NCBI GenBank assembly: GCA_903821335.1
Contig: CAIJKV010000205.1
Coordinates: forward strand, 62,001 to 126,000
Origin: an uncultured beta proteobacterium
Lineage (GTDB): Bacteria > Pseudomonadota > Gammaproteobacteria > Burkholderiales > Burkholderiaceae_B
Direction of reading: 5' to 3'
DNA: 64,000 nt
Below, piece by piece: positions 16,705-26,762 of this stretch. The position numbers and the translations under genes are program-made. Each line of letters opens with the position of its first letter. Position 1 is the first letter of the stretch. The notes under the pieces are model-generated. The model saw nothing but the letters and a program-made list of their open reading frames with translations, had not been told where the DNA came from and did no database searches.

Positions 16705-18378
16705 ATGAAAAAAATCGTGTTAATTCCCACTCGCCTTTCACGGCCACTCGGCCTGACCATGCTCGCCGCTGCGATGGCTGTCGCAGCCCTCCCCGCCACG
16801 GCTCAGGAAAAAGTGTTGCGTATCGGCATGACCGCCGCGGACATTCCGCGCACGCTCGGGCAGCCAGACCAGGGCTTTGAGGGAAACCGTTTTACCGGCA
16901 TCCCGATGTACGACTCGCTGACGCAATGGGACCTGTCCAAGGCCGATGCCCCCAGCGTGGTGATCCCCGGTTTAGCCACCTCCTGGGCGGTCGACGCGAA
17001 CGACAAGACCAAGTGGATTTTCAAGCTGCGCCCCGGCGTCAAGTTTCATGACGGCTCTGACCTGACCGCTGACTCGGTCGTCTGGAACGTGCAAAAAGTA
17101 CTGGACAAAGACGCACCGCAATTCGATGCCAGCCAGGTTGGGGTCACCGCCTCACGTATGCCAACCCTGCGCAGCGCGCGCAAAATTGACGACCTGACGG
17201 TCGAACTGACCACCAGTGAGCCGGACGCTTTTTTACCGATCAACCTGACCAACCTGTTCATGGCCTCACCCAAGCATTGGGAAGCCAAGCTCAAGGCGGT
17301 ACCCGCTACCGTGACCGATCCAGCTGAACGCTCCAAGCAAGCGTGGGCAGCGTTCGCCGCCGACGCCTCGGGCAGCGGCCCCTTCAAGATGGCGCGTTTC
17401 GTTCCGCGTGAACGCCTTGAACTGGTTGCCAACAAGGCATACTGGGATCCCAAACGCCTGACCAAGCTTGACCGCGTCGTGATGATCCCGATGCCCGAAG
17501 CCAACGCGCGCACTGCCGCACTGTTATCGGGTCAGGTTGACTGGATTGAAGCGCCCGCCCCCGACGCGATTCCTCAGATCACGCAACGTGGCTTCAAGAC
17601 CTACAGCAACGTGCAGCCGCACGTCTGGCCCTGGCAGCTGTCTTTTGCGGAAGGCTCACCCTGGCTGGACAAGCGTGTGCGTCAGGCCGCCAACCTCTGC
17701 GTGGACCGAGAGGGTCTGAAAACCTTGCTCGGCGGCATGATGGCCGTGCCCAAGGGCACTGTCGGCCCCGGTCATCCCTGGTGGGGCAACCCCACGTTTG
17801 ATATCAAATATGATCCTGCTGCCGCCAAAAAACTGATGGCCGAGGCTGGCTACTCCGCTGCAAAACCGATGAAGACCACGGTACAAATTTCAGCGTCAGG
17901 CTCGGGCCAGATGATGCCGTTGCCGATGAACGAGTTTGTGCAGCAGTCGCTTAAGGATTGCTTCTTCGATGTCCAGTTTGATGTCATCGAATGGAACACG
18001 TTGTTTACCAACTGGCGCAAGGGTGCGAAAGATCCTTCGGCCAACGGTGCACAGGCCACCAACGTCAGTTTCGCGGCCATGGATCCATTCTTTGCAATGG
18101 TCCGATTTACCAGCACCAAGGCCTTTCCGCCTACGTCCAACAACTGGGGCTATTTTGGCAATGATGAGTTTGACAAACTGATCGCGACCGCGCGCACCAC
18201 GTTCGAGGACAAGGAACGCGACGCCGCCCTGGCCAAACTCCATGCACGGATTGTCGAGGAAGCGCCATTTGTGTGGATCGCCCACGACGTTGGCCCGCGC
18301 TCGATGAGCCCGAAAGTCAAGAACGTGGTGCAGCCGCAGAGCTGGTTCATCGACATTGCGCCAATGACGATCGAGTGA
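16705..18378 (+). CDS. Peptide-type ABC substrate-binding protein, family 5
   Basis: The 557-residue protein has a Sec signal peptide of about 33 residues (LTMLAAAMAVAALPATAQ). The mature protein has the family 5 features: LRIGMTAADIPRTLG at the start, then GLATSWAVDANDKTKWIFKL and LRPGVKFHDGSDLTADSVVW. It binds a peptide or related solute in the periplasm and delivers it to the upstream permeases. ATG 16705 follows a CTGGAG ribosome site; a TTG 51 bases upstream lies within the promoter and is rejected. The gene ends before a strong terminator. Confidence 0.92.
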   Translation: MKKIVLIPTRLSRPLGLTMLAAAMAVAALPATAQEKVLRIGMTAADIPRTLGQPDQGFEGNRFTGIPMYDSLTQWDLSKADAPSVVIPGLATSWAVDANDKTKWIFKLRPGVKFHDGSDLTADSVVWNVQKVLDKDAPQFDASQVGVTASRMPTLRSARKIDDLTVELTTSEPDAFLPINLTNLFMASPKHWEAKLKAVPATVTDPAERSKQAWAAFAADASGSGPFKMARFVPRERLELVANKAYWDPKRLTKLDRVVMIPMPEANARTAALLSGQVDWIEAPAPDAIPQITQRGFKTYSNVQPHVWPWQLSFAEGSPWLDKRVRQAANLCVDREGLKTLLGGMMAVPKGTVGPGHPWWGNPTFDIKYDPAAAKKLMAEAGYSAAKPMKTTVQISASGSGQMMPLPMNEFVQQSLKDCFFDVQFDVIEWNTLFTNWRKGAKDPSANGAQATNVSFAAMDPFFAMVRFTSTKAFPPTSNNWGYFGNDEFDKLIATARTTFEDKERDAALAKLHARIVEEAPFVWIAHDVGPRSMSPKVKNVVQPQSWFIDIAPMTIE

Positions 18379-18425
18379 CCGGACATCTCTTGTCAGCGCC
18401 TGAGTAACCGAAGGCGGGGGACGCT

Positions 18426-18464
18426 AAAAGCCGGCTGGTTCGTCTTCGAACCAGCCGGCTTTTT
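18426..18464 (+). terminator. Strong intrinsic terminator of the peptide ABC operon
   Basis: A 17-bp perfect stem (arms 18426-18442 and 18447-18463) closes on the tetraloop TCTT and ends in a T run. It lies between the receptor gene and the convergent clpB gene, so it can serve both directions. Confidence 0.92.
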
Positions 18465-18525
18465 CCCGCTTACACCGTACTTGCCAGGCCACGTCTACTG
18501 TGCGGTCAGCACTTGACCCCAGGCC

Positions 18526-21114
18526 TTACTGCAACGTGCGCTCGAACACGAACTTGCCATCGCGCCAATCGACTGGCACGACATCCCTGGGCCCGAATTT
18601 TCCTTCGAGAATCATCTTCGCGATGGGATTTTCCAGCTGCTGCTGAATCGCACGTTTCAGTGGGCGCGCACCATAGACCGGATCAAAGCCACTGCGTGCG
18701 AGTTCCGCCAGCGCCGCGTCTGAGACTTCAAGTTGCATTTCCTGCTGCGCCATGCGTTTGGCAAGACGCTTGACCTGTATACCCGCTATTTTCTCGATGT
18801 GTTGCGCGCCGAGGGCGTGGAACACGACGATCTCATCAATACGATTCAGGAACTCAGGACGGAAATGCTGCTTGATCTCGTCGAGCACCACTTCCTTGAC
18901 GGCTTCGTATGGCTTGCCGACCATCGCCTGGATGTGGTGCGACCCCAGATTGGAAGTCATCACCACTACCGTATTGCGAAAATCGACCGTGCGCCCATGA
19001 CCATCCGTCAGGCGACCATCATCCAGCACCTGCAGCAAGATGTTGAACACATCCGGGTGCGCCTTCTCGACTTCGTCAAGCAGAATCACGCTATAGGGCT
19101 TGCGACGCACGGCCTCGGTAAGATAGCCACCCTCTTCGTAGCCGACGTAACCCGGTGGCGCACCGATCAGACGGGCCACGGAATGTTTCTCCATGAACTC
19201 GCTCATGTCGATGCGGATCAGGTGCTCGTCCGAGTCAAACAGGAAATCTGCCAGTGCACGGGTGAGCTCGGTCTTGCCAACGCCGGTTGGCCCCAGGAAC
19301 AGGAATGAACCATAGGGTTTGGACGGATCCGACAAACCAGCCCGCGAACGGCGGATGGCATCAGCAACCAGACCGACGGCCTCATCCTGACCGATCACGC
19401 GACTATGCAGACGGTCTTCCATGCGCAACAGTTTGTCACGCTCGCCCGTCATCATCTTGGACACGGGAATGCCAGTGGCGCGCGACACCACTTCTGCGAT
19501 TTCTTCGGCACCGACTTGCGTACGCAGCAAGCGTGGATGCTCGGTCGGGCTGTTGCCAGCCACTTCCGCGGACTTCAGGCGTGCTTCCAGTTCAGGCAAT
19601 TTGCCGTACTGAATTTCGGCCAGCTTGTCGAACTGGCCTTTACGTTGCAGCTCAGCCATTTCGGCACGCGCACGCTCAATCTCTTCTTTGATGGACTGCG
19701 TGCCCTGGACAGCTGCCTTTTCGCTTTTCCAGATGACTTCAAAATCATTGAATTCACGTTGCAGTGTCTCGAGCTCTTCCTCGATGATCTGGAACCGGCG
19801 CATCGAGCCTTCGTCCGTTTCTTTCCTGACGGCCTCACGTTCGATCTTGAGCTGGATGATGCGTCGATCCAGTCGATCCATCACTTCAGGTTTGGAGTCG
19901 ATTTCCATGCGGATGCGCGAGGCAGCCTCGTCGATCAAGTCGATTGCCTTGTCCGGCAGGAAACGGTCGGTGATATACCGATTGGACAACTCGGCGGCAG
20001 CCACGATGGCCGGATCGGTGATTTCTACACCATGGTGCAACTCATAGCGTTCCTTCAAACCACGCAGGATCGCAATGGTAGATTCGACATCGGGTTCGTT
20101 GACCAGCACTTTCTGGAACCGGCGTTCAAGTGCTGCGTCCTTCTCAATGTACTTGCGGTACTCATCAAGTGTCGTGGCACCAATGCAATGCAACTCACCA
20201 CGCGCAAGCGCGGGCTTAAGCATGTTGCCGGCGTCCATGGCACCCTCGGCCTTGCCGGCGCCAACCATGGTGTGAATCTCGTCAATAAAGACAATGTTGT
20301 TGCCCTCGTCCTGCGAGAGTTCCTTGAGCACCGCTTTCAGGCGCTCTTCAAATTCGCCGCGAAACTTGGCACCTGCCAGCAAACTGGCCATATCAAGCGA
20401 CAGCACGCGTTTGCCGCGCAGGGATTCAGGCACCTCATCGTTGACGATGCGCTGGGCCAAGCCTTCGACGATGGCGGTTTTACCCACGCCAGGCTCACCG
20501 ATCAGGACGGGATTGTTCTTGGTGCGACGCTGGAGGATCTGGATCGCGCGACGAATTTCGTCATCACGGCCGATCACCGGGTCAAGTTTGCCCTGACGGG
20601 CGCGCTCAGTCAGGTCCATGGTGTATTTGGACAACGCTTCGCGGTTGGATTCGCCTTCCTGATCGTTGACGGACTCGCCGCCACGTACAGCGTCAATGGC
20701 AGACTCCAGTGCTTTGCGCTGCAGACCGGCCTCTTTCAGCAAACGACCGGCATCGCCTTTGTCATCAGCCAGGGACAGCAAAAACAGTTCGCTGGGGATA
20801 TAGGTGTCGCCACGCTTGGCGGCTTCTTTATCGGTGCGGGTGAGTACGCCCAGCAAGTCGCGACCAACCTGGATGTTGCCGTCACTACCCTGCACCTGGG
20901 GCAGCGCTTTGATGGCGGTGTCCAGAGCCGGCAGCAGACGGTTGACCGCCACACCGGCACGCGACAACAGACTGCCTGCGCCACTTTCGGCATCTGCGAG
21001 GAGCGCGCTGAGTACGTGTACGGGCTCAATATATTGATTGTCATTGCGCGCGGCCAGACTCTGGGCGTCTGCCAGCGCTTGCTGGAATTTTGTCGTCAGT
21101 TTGTCGAAACGCAT
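18526..21114 (-). CDS. clpB: ATP-dependent disaggregase chaperone ClpB
   Basis: The protein has 862 residues (E. coli ClpB 857). An N-terminal Clp repeat domain begins [17 protein letters not shown]. The first AAA+ module has Walker A GEPGVGKT near residue 205, followed by a coiled-coil middle domain (about 410-530). The second AAA+ module has GPTGVGKT near 610. It pulls proteins out of aggregates together with DnaK. ATG 21114 matches the family N-terminus; an upstream in-frame extension of 61 codons lacks family similarity. I could not find a convincing sigma-32 promoter upstream. It is convergent with the peptide operon and divergent from fnr. Confidence 0.97.
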   Translation of the reverse strand: MRFDKLTTKFQQALADAQSLAARNDNQYIEPVHVLSALLADAESGAGSLLSRAGVAVNRLLPALDTAIKALPQVQGSDGNIQVGRDLLGVLTRTDKEAAKRGDTYIPSELFLLSLADDKGDAGRLLKEAGLQRKALESAIDAVRGGESVNDQEGESNREALSKYTMDLTERARQGKLDPVIGRDDEIRRAIQILQRRTKNNPVLIGEPGVGKTAIVEGLAQRIVNDEVPESLRGKRVLSLDMASLLAGAKFRGEFEERLKAVLKELSQDEGNNIVFIDEIHTMVGAGKAEGAMDAGNMLKPALARGELHCIGATTLDEYRKYIEKDAALERRFQKVLVNEPDVESTIAILRGLKERYELHHGVEITDPAIVAAAELSNRYITDRFLPDKAIDLIDEAASRIRMEIDSKPEVMDRLDRRIIQLKIEREAVRKETDEGSMRRFQIIEEELETLQREFNDFEVIWKSEKAAVQGTQSIKEEIERARAEMAELQRKGQFDKLAEIQYGKLPELEARLKSAEVAGNSPTEHPRLLRTQVGAEEIAEVVSRATGIPVSKMMTGERDKLLRMEDRLHSRVIGQDEAVGLVADAIRRSRAGLSDPSKPYGSFLFLGPTGVGKTELTRALADFLFDSDEHLIRIDMSEFMEKHSVARLIGAPPGYVGYEEGGYLTEAVRRKPYSVILLDEVEKAHPDVFNILLQVLDDGRLTDGHGRTVDFRNTVVVMTSNLGSHHIQAMVGKPYEAVKEVVLDEIKQHFRPEFLNRIDEIVVFHALGAQHIEKIAGIQVKRLAKRMAQQEMQLEVSDAALAELARSGFDPVYGARPLKRAIQQQLENPIAKMILEGKFGPRDVVPVDWRDGKFVFERTLQ

Positions 21115-21287
21115 GATGGAATCCCTATAGAGATAAGCAAAAGCATGAAAGCCATTTTTCAATGAGCAATAGATGCGGCCGGAATACAAAATATCAATGG
21201 TCAACCCGGCAACTCGATTACAGATTAGTCTCAACGGGGTCAAGGCATCATAAAAACAGACTGAAACCATTTTTTTTATACTAGCGA

Positions 21288-21301
21288 TTGATTTCAATCA
21301 T
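21288..21301. promoter_or_regulatory. FNR-type box upstream of fnr
   Basis: TTGAT-TTCA-ATCAT matches the FNR/ANR consensus TTGAT-N4-ATCAA at nine of ten bases. It is about 141 bp before the fnr start codon and about 180 bp before clpB. It suggests autoregulation of fnr. Confidence 0.55.
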
Positions 21302-21342
21302 TTTTTTGTATTCAGGCCACTAGAAATAAATTGAACTTTGTG

Positions 21343-21357
21343 ACAGGACAATCCTGT
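21343..21357. promoter_or_regulatory. Short perfect palindrome upstream of fnr
   Basis: ACAGGA-CAA-TCCTGT has two perfect 6-bp arms around three bases, 79 bp before the fnr start. It could be an operator or a small hairpin in the fnr leader; its role is unknown. Confidence 0.3.
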
Positions 21358-21435
21358 GCCAACAGCGATACAATTGGAAATAGAGTGGTTTTGCGCACAT
21401 AACGGCTGCGCGGCGAAAATCGGGTGAACAGAGCT

Positions 21436-22161
21436 ATGCAAAAACGCGTTCCAGTTGGCAACGACTCTCCACATTGTGGATCTTGCATGATGGGTCACGT
21501 CTGCCTGCCCGTAGGTATGCCCGCTCAGGAAGTCGAACAACTCGACATGTTGGTCAAGGAACGGATCCGCGTCGAGAAAGGCGACTCGCTTTACCGACAC
21601 GGCGAAAAATTGAATGCCCTGTTTGCCTTGCGACTGGGTTCCATCAAAACCCAACTTGAAGAACAAGGTGGTCAAGTCCAAATCACGGGATTTTTCCTGC
21701 CAGGTGACATCATTGGCCTGGACGGCATGATTGAGGGCGCGCACAGCTCAACTGCCGTGGCAATGGAAGACTCTGAGGTTTGTGTCGTCAGGCTCGACGA
21801 AATCGACGAAATCAGCCGATATGTGCCCACGTTGCAGCACCAGATCCGCCGTCTGATGAGCAAGGAGATTGGCAGGTCGCACCAAGTGCTGCTGGCCCTT
21901 GGCTCAATGCGATCCGAACAGCGTCTGGCAGCTTTCTTGTTAAATCTCTCGCAACGGCTATCGGCGCTGGGCTATTCGTCGACCGACTTCATCATGCGCA
22001 TGAGCCGCGAGGAAATCGGCAACTATCTTGGGTTGACGCTCGAGACAGTCAGCAGGCTGTTTTCACGCTTTGCCCGCGAGGGACTGATCCGGGTCAGTCA
22101 GCGCGAAGTCCGTATCCTGGACCTCGTTGCGCTCAACGAGCTAGTTGGCAAGCCCTGCTAG
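21436..22161 (+). CDS. fnr: Oxygen-sensing transcription regulator of the FNR/ANR type
   Basis: The protein has 241 residues. Four cysteines match the FNR iron-sulfur ligands: C14, C17 and C23 in HCGSCMMGHVC, plus C116 in SEVCVVRL. A cyclic-nucleotide-binding fold follows. The C-terminal helix-turn-helix is SREEIGNYLGLTLETVSRLF, whose E-x-x-S-R reads the TTGAT half-site. When oxygen falls, the [4Fe-4S] dimer binds DNA and activates low-oxygen genes such as ccoN. ATG 21436 has GGGTGA eight bases upstream; a GTG four codons earlier is the alternative. The gene overlaps the convergent acyl-CoA dehydrogenase by 21 bp. Confidence 0.93.
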   Translation: MQKRVPVGNDSPHCGSCMMGHVCLPVGMPAQEVEQLDMLVKERIRVEKGDSLYRHGEKLNALFALRLGSIKTQLEEQGGQVQITGFFLPGDIIGLDGMIEGAHSSTAVAMEDSEVCVVRLDEIDEISRYVPTLQHQIRRLMSKEIGRSHQVLLALGSMRSEQRLAAFLLNLSQRLSALGYSSTDFIMRMSREEIGNYLGLTLETVSRLFSRFAREGLIRVSQREVRILDLVALNELVGKPC

Positions 22162-23172
22162 TGAACATTCGGAAAATAGCACCGTCCGAATGAAGTCCAC
22201 TGTGTTCAATTCCGATTTCAAAACATGTCGTCCCAGTATTTGCGCCCAGTAGGCCGGCCCCGCGCCGGCACGCACCCACTCATGCAGGCGCCGGGTATAA
22301 AGCTGTAAATCGTATTCATATGTCACGCCGATCGCACCATGCACAGCGTGCGCCACAGCCGCGATGCGGGCCACAGACTGAGAGGCCTGCAGCTTTGCGA
22401 GCGCCGCCAGTGCCGGTTGTGGCTGCCAGGTATCACTGCGGCAAGACATCTGTGACGCCATTCTCGCACCAAACACCTGCTCAGCCACCTCGCTGACTTG
22501 TTGCTGCAACGCCTGGAACTTGCCGATTGGTTTACCGAACTGCACACGCTGGCAAGCGTATTCGAGCGTCATTTCAAACGCACGATCGGCGGCACCGGCA
22601 ATCAGGACTGCCAGTGACAGTGCCTGCAGGTCCTGGAACTGCGGGGCGTCCCATTCGCCCAGGAGGCAGTCTGCGGCAATCTCATTGGCCCAGAACAAAT
22701 CTGCATCCAGCGAGCCGTGTGCACCCGATGGTTCGGACTCTGCAAACGCCACGGGCAGCAACCAGACGCGACTGCCGAGCTGTGCCAGCACCCAGGAGGC
22801 GACCTTGCCAAAACTGACCGCGTGCGCGCGCAGACCTTGGGACGTGTGCGAGACCTGAAAAGGTGCGAACGTGACCGGCCCCTCGGGACACACCTGCTGT
22901 GCCTGATTCAGCCAGGCACGCGCCAGCATGGTCTGGGCCAACGGCAACGGCACGGCATGGCGACCCATACAAAACAAGATGGGCCACACGTCTGAGAGGG
23001 TGAGGCCGGCGCCTGCTGCGCTTTCGGGTAACAACGCGTCACCAAAACCAGACGATTCGAGCATCGCCCACAAGGCAGTGGTGTCTGCGCCCTGCTCGAT
23101 CTGGCGAATGATCGCGGGCGTGCACTCTTGGGCAAACAGGCGGTCTGCCGAATCAAAAAAAGAATTGTCCAT
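22141..23172 (-). CDS. Acyl-CoA dehydrogenase-like protein (short partner subunit)
   Basis: The 343-residue protein has acyl-CoA dehydrogenase architecture: an N-terminal helical part (LWAMLESSGFGDALLPES), a divergent middle sheet and a C-terminal helical bundle (YACQRVQFGKPIGKFQALQ, AVHGAIGVTYEYDLQLYTRR). It is shorter and less conserved than the dehydrogenase encoded six bases upstream. The pairing resembles heteromeric acyl-CoA dehydrogenases in which each subunit supplies part of the active site. The substrate is probably an unusual acyl-CoA made by the CoA transferase nearby (inference). Its end overlaps fnr. Confidence 0.85.
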   Translation of the reverse strand: MDNSFFDSADRLFAQECTPAIIRQIEQGADTTALWAMLESSGFGDALLPESAAGAGLTLSDVWPILFCMGRHAVPLPLAQTMLARAWLNQAQQVCPEGPVTFAPFQVSHTSQGLRAHAVSFGKVASWVLAQLGSRVWLLPVAFAESEPSGAHGSLDADLFWANEIAADCLLGEWDAPQFQDLQALSLAVLIAGAADRAFEMTLEYACQRVQFGKPIGKFQALQQQVSEVAEQVFGARMASQMSCRSDTWQPQPALAALAKLQASQSVARIAAVAHAVHGAIGVTYEYDLQLYTRRLHEWVRAGAGPAYWAQILGRHVLKSELNTVDFIRTVLFSECSLAGLAN

Positions 23173-23178
23173 CGTGGT

Positions 23179-24330
23179 TTACCTCAGTCCCAGGCCGCGG
23201 GCAATGATGCCACGCAAAATTTCACGCGTACCACCGCGCAACGAGAACGTCACGTCCATTTGCTCAAGATAGCCGAGCGTGCGCAGCATGTCGGATGACA
23301 CCACGAAATCAGGATGTGCCCCGAGCCATTCGCCGATCCGGCGCACCAGGCGCTGTTCGAAATCAGTTCCATAATCCTTGACCACCGAGGCCTCGATTGC
23401 CGGACTGTGTCCATCGACCAGCTTTTGGGTGACTGCCAGCGACAGCGCACGCAGAACAGCCATTTCGCCCACCAGTGCCCCAAGTGTGGCGCAGGTTTCA
23501 GGGTCCTCGACTTGCTGGGCGCGCAACGCGAGTATCCAGCAGTCGAGCAAGGCGATGCTGGAGTAAATCCGTTCCGGTCCACTGCGCTCAAACGCGAGTT
23601 CAGCGTTCACCTGTTCCCAGCCCTGACCCTCGGCCCCGATCAAGGCGTCGTCCGCCAGCTGGACGTTGTCAAAAAACACTTCTGAAAAATGTGCATCCCC
23701 AGCCATATCGACGATGGGACGCACGGTGACGCCAGGTAAACCAAGATCGATAATGACCTGAGACAAGCCTTTCTGGCGGTCCAAGGCCTCGCCCGAGGTG
23801 CGCACCAGTGCGATCATGTACTGACAGTGTTGGGCATTGGTGGTCCAGATCTTGCTGCCATTAAGCGACCACCCCCGGGCGTTGCGCTCGGCGCGCGTGC
23901 GGATGCTGGCCAGGTCTGAACCCGAATTTGGTTCGCTCATGCCGATACAGAAAAAGGCCTCTGCCCGGCAGATGCGGGGGATATAAAAGTGACGCTGTGC
24001 GTCGGTGCCAAAACGCAGAATCAGGGGTGCGCTCTGGCGGTCGGCGATCCAGTGACTTGCCACGGGTGCGCCAGCCGCCAACAATTCTTCAGACAACACG
24101 AAGCGCGACAAAAAACCTTTTCCAGAACCGCCATACTGCACCGGAATCGTCAGCCCCAACCATCCTTTACGAGCCAGCGCCCGGCTGAAACCGGCGTCTG
24201 ATCCCATCCAGGAACGCGCACGCAAATGGAAAGGATAGTCGGGCAATGCTTCATTTAAAAACGCACGAATCTCGGCGCGAAACGATTGCTCGTCCGCCGG
24301 GACTTGCGTGAACTCAAGTGCAGTCAACAT
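23179..24330 (-). CDS. Acyl-CoA dehydrogenase
   Basis: The protein has 383 residues and the full fold: helical N-domain (EQSFRAEIRAFLNEALPDYP), FAD-binding middle (FFCIGMSEPNSGSDLASIRT, WTTNAQHCQYMIALV) and C-terminal REILRGIIARGLGLR. It oxidises an acyl-CoA to the enoyl-CoA and passes electrons to ETF. ATG 24330 fits the family N-terminus; a longer reading upstream is not family-like. It forms a two-gene unit with the next dehydrogenase and diverges from the CoA transferase gene. Confidence 0.9.
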   Translation of the reverse strand: MLTALEFTQVPADEQSFRAEIRAFLNEALPDYPFHLRARSWMGSDAGFSRALARKGWLGLTIPVQYGGSGKGFLSRFVLSEELLAAGAPVASHWIADRQSAPLILRFGTDAQRHFYIPRICRAEAFFCIGMSEPNSGSDLASIRTRAERNARGWSLNGSKIWTTNAQHCQYMIALVRTSGEALDRQKGLSQVIIDLGLPGVTVRPIVDMAGDAHFSEVFFDNVQLADDALIGAEGQGWEQVNAELAFERSGPERIYSSIALLDCWILALRAQQVEDPETCATLGALVGEMAVLRALSLAVTQKLVDGHSPAIEASVVKDYGTDFEQRLVRRIGEWLGAHPDFVVSSDMLRTLGYLEQMDVTFSLRGGTREILRGIIARGLGLR

Positions 24331-24370
24331 GGATAACGGTGTCCCCGGGGTCACAGCGTTGCAGCCGGGC

Positions 24371-24395
24371 CGCAACATGGTAATGTCGCAACATG
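24371..24395. repeat. Two 9-bp direct repeats in the divergent acyl-CoA dehydrogenase / CoA transferase region
   Basis: CGCAACATG occurs at 24371-24379 and 24387-24395, 16 bp apart start to start. The spacing is close to one and a half helical turns. It may be a regulator site for the divergent genes, or chance. Confidence 0.3.
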
Positions 24396-24503
24396 CCTGT
24401 CTGCACATGACGCGTCTAACATTCTTTGCAAATTTGTCGATACCCAAAAGATATCACTTAACAACCACCGCGGTCACCCGACCAAGGTACTTACCTGCCT
24501 TTG

Positions 24504-25742
24504 ATGAACAACTCTGATACCGACCAGTCAAGCGCCCCCTCCACGACCGCCTTGGGCGGAATCAAGGTACTGGACCTGACGTCCGTTGTATTCGGGCCCT
24601 ATGCCAGCCAGATTCTTGCCGACTATGGCGCCGAGGTCCTCAAGATTGAATCACCGGAGGGCGATTCGACCCGACATACGGGTCCACGACTTGAAGAGGG
24701 GTTGTCGGCCATTTTCCTGGGCGTCAATCGAAACAAGAAAAGTGTTTGCCTGAATCTGAAAGTGGCCGATGCGCGCCTTGCACTGTTAAAACTGGTAGAT
24801 ACGGCCGATGTGTTCATGCACAGTGTACGCCCGCAGAAAATGGCGGCACTCGGCCTGGACCCTGAGACCCTGCGTGCCCGCAATCCGCGACTGATTTATG
24901 CCGGCCTGCATGGCTTTGGCAATGGGGGTGCCTATGCAGGGCGCCCGGCATACGACGATATCATCCAGGGGCTGAGCGGCATCGCAGACATCATGACCAT
25001 CCAATCAGGCACGCCGCGCTATCTGCCGACAATTGCCGCTGACAAGACTTGCGGGGTGGCTGCCGCCCACGCAATCCTTGCTGCACTTTTTCAGCGTGAA
25101 AGGACTGGTGTGGGTCAGTTCATCGAAATCCCGATGTACGAAACGATGACGTCGTTTGTGCTGGTCGAACATCTTTACGGTCACCACCTGCCAGGCAAGT
25201 CGGATGAAATTGGGTACCCAAGGGTGCTGACAGAATGGCGCAAACCCTATCAGACATCCGACGGGCATGTCTGCATGATGCCTTACACGGACAAGCACTG
25301 GTGGACATTTTTCAGTGAAACCGGTCACCCGGAACTGGCAATCGACCCGCGCTTTACGTCGATCAGCTTGCGCACGCGCCACATCGCGACACTGTACGAA
25401 CTGGCAGGAAAAATTGTCGCCAATCAGCCGACCCGTTTCTGGCTGGACTTTTGCGATACCCATCAGATTCCGGCGGCGGCTGCCAACAGGCTGGAGGATC
25501 TTGAGAGTGATCCACACTTGACGAGCGTGGGCTTCTTTAACGACATCGAGGATGACACGGGCAACACGTATCGCTTTACGCGTAACCCGATCCGGATGGA
25601 AAACTCACAGGTGCCACCCACGATGCCGCCACGACTGGGTGAACATACGCGTGACGAACTGCTCAAGGCAGGTTTATCGGCTGAATCCATCGAGGCACTA
25701 CTATCGACCGGCGCCGCACAACAGCATCGTTCCAGAAGCTGA
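24504..25742 (+). CDS. Class III CoA transferase (CaiB/BaiF family)
   Basis: The protein has 412 residues. It opens with GGIKVLDLTSVVFGPYASQILADYGAEVLKIE, split here as GIKVLDLTSVVFGPY and ADYGAEVLKIE, the typical family III start. The expected catalytic aspartate is D180 in TIAADKTCG. It moves CoA between carboxylic acids and thus activates an imported acid. The divergent acyl-CoA dehydrogenases and following Bug receptor suggest a catabolic locus for an organic acid whose identity is unknown. ATG 24504 is preceded by an in-frame TTG that I did not choose. Confidence 0.9.
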   Translation: MNNSDTDQSSAPSTTALGGIKVLDLTSVVFGPYASQILADYGAEVLKIESPEGDSTRHTGPRLEEGLSAIFLGVNRNKKSVCLNLKVADARLALLKLVDTADVFMHSVRPQKMAALGLDPETLRARNPRLIYAGLHGFGNGGAYAGRPAYDDIIQGLSGIADIMTIQSGTPRYLPTIAADKTCGVAAAHAILAALFQRERTGVGQFIEIPMYETMTSFVLVEHLYGHHLPGKSDEIGYPRVLTEWRKPYQTSDGHVCMMPYTDKHWWTFFSETGHPELAIDPRFTSISLRTRHIATLYELAGKIVANQPTRFWLDFCDTHQIPAAAANRLEDLESDPHLTSVGFFNDIEDDTGNTYRFTRNPIRMENSQVPPTMPPRLGEHTRDELLKAGLSAESIEALLSTGAAQQHRSRS

Positions 25743-25774
25743 CCCACAACAATCACTCAAGCAAGGGGATTCGT

Positions 25775-26752
25775 ATGAACAAACCAACAAGCAAGGCAGC
25801 CATCGCCTTGCTGCTCGTAGCTGGGGTACTTGCCAGTGCGTCAGCACAGACAACGGACTGGCCGACCAGAGCTGTCACGATGGTCGTGCCGTTCCCACCT
25901 GGTGGGCCGACGGACCTGATCGCGCGGGTGCTGGCCAAACAGTTGACCGACCAACTGGGCCAGACGTTTGTGATCGACAACAAGGGTGGTGCCAATGGCA
26001 ACATCGGTGGGCAAGCGGTGGCGTCAGCCAAACCTGACGGGTACACGGCGCTCTACAACACGTCTTCTCTTGCGCTGAGCCCGAGTTTGTATAAGGATTT
26101 GTCTTACAACCCGCAAAAGGACTTGGTGGCGGTCACGACGACGGCGGTCGTGCCGCTGGTGCTGGTGGTGAATAACAAGCTGCCGGTCAATACCATCCAG
26201 GAATTCATTGCCTACGCCAAGAAAAATCCCGGAAAGCTCGCCTATGGTTCGTCTGGGAATGGCAACATCACCCATCTTGGGGCCTTTTTACTGAACCAGG
26301 CGACGGGCATCGACGCGGTGCATGTGCCGTATCGCGGAAGTTCACCAGCGATGACGGACTTGGTGGGCGGTCAGATTCAATATGACACCAATACGCTGAA
26401 CGACACGGTGCCGTTTATTCGTGACAAGCGGGTCAAGGCGCTGGCGGTAACGAGTGCGGCGCGCAGTCCTGTATTGCCCGACGTGCCTACGGTTTCCGAG
26501 ACGGTATTGCCCGGGTTTGAGATGGGAGCCTGGCAGGGGATTGTGATGCCTGTGGGGACAGATGCTGCGATTGTGAAAAAATTCAATGCCGAGGTGCTCA
26601 AGGCACTGAAGACGCCTTCTGTGCTTAAGCAACTGGAAGATCAGGGGGCGCAGGCACTGGGGTCTACGCCTGAAGAGTATCGGGACTACCTGGCTAGTGA
26701 GGTCAAGCGGTTTGCCAAGATTGTGAAGGACGCCGGGGTGACGTTGAACTGA
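25775..26752 (+). CDS. Bug-family (TctC-like) periplasmic solute receptor
   Basis: The 325-residue protein has a signal peptide (AAIALLLVAGVLASASAQ) and the Bug signatures WPTRAVTMVVPFPPGGPTD and GGANGNIGGQAVA. These receptors bind carboxylates in the periplasm. They are greatly expanded in Bordetella and relatives, mostly as orphans without adjacent TctAB membrane parts, as here. The gene lies 32 bp after the CoA transferase and is probably co-transcribed, suggesting that it binds the acid that enzyme activates. Confidence 0.92.
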   Translation: MNKPTSKAAIALLLVAGVLASASAQTTDWPTRAVTMVVPFPPGGPTDLIARVLAKQLTDQLGQTFVIDNKGGANGNIGGQAVASAKPDGYTALYNTSSLALSPSLYKDLSYNPQKDLVAVTTTAVVPLVLVVNNKLPVNTIQEFIAYAKKNPGKLAYGSSGNGNITHLGAFLLNQATGIDAVHVPYRGSSPAMTDLVGGQIQYDTNTLNDTVPFIRDKRVKALAVTSAARSPVLPDVPTVSETVLPGFEMGAWQGIVMPVGTDAAIVKKFNAEVLKALKTPSVLKQLEDQGAQALGSTPEEYRDYLASEVKRFAKIVKDAGVTLN

Positions 26753-26762
26753 GTCAGGTCGC

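Larger units (their letters stand above)
21115..21435. other. Divergent intergenic region between clpB and fnr (321 bp)
   Basis: AT-rich, with no open frame I can support. It holds an FNR-type box (21288-21301) and a short perfect palindrome (21343-21357), listed separately. Promoters for both genes must lie here, but none can be placed with confidence. Confidence 0.6.

Noticed and set aside
19405-21165. A 586-codon open frame on the plus strand opposite clpB
   Set aside because: It is antisense to a fully conserved ClpB and shows no recognisable domain; long antisense frames are expected in GC-rich genes.
21115-21290. A heat-shock (sigma-32) promoter for clpB
   Set aside because: A CTTGAC-like box exists on the minus strand, but no CCCCAT-type -10 box follows at a proper distance.
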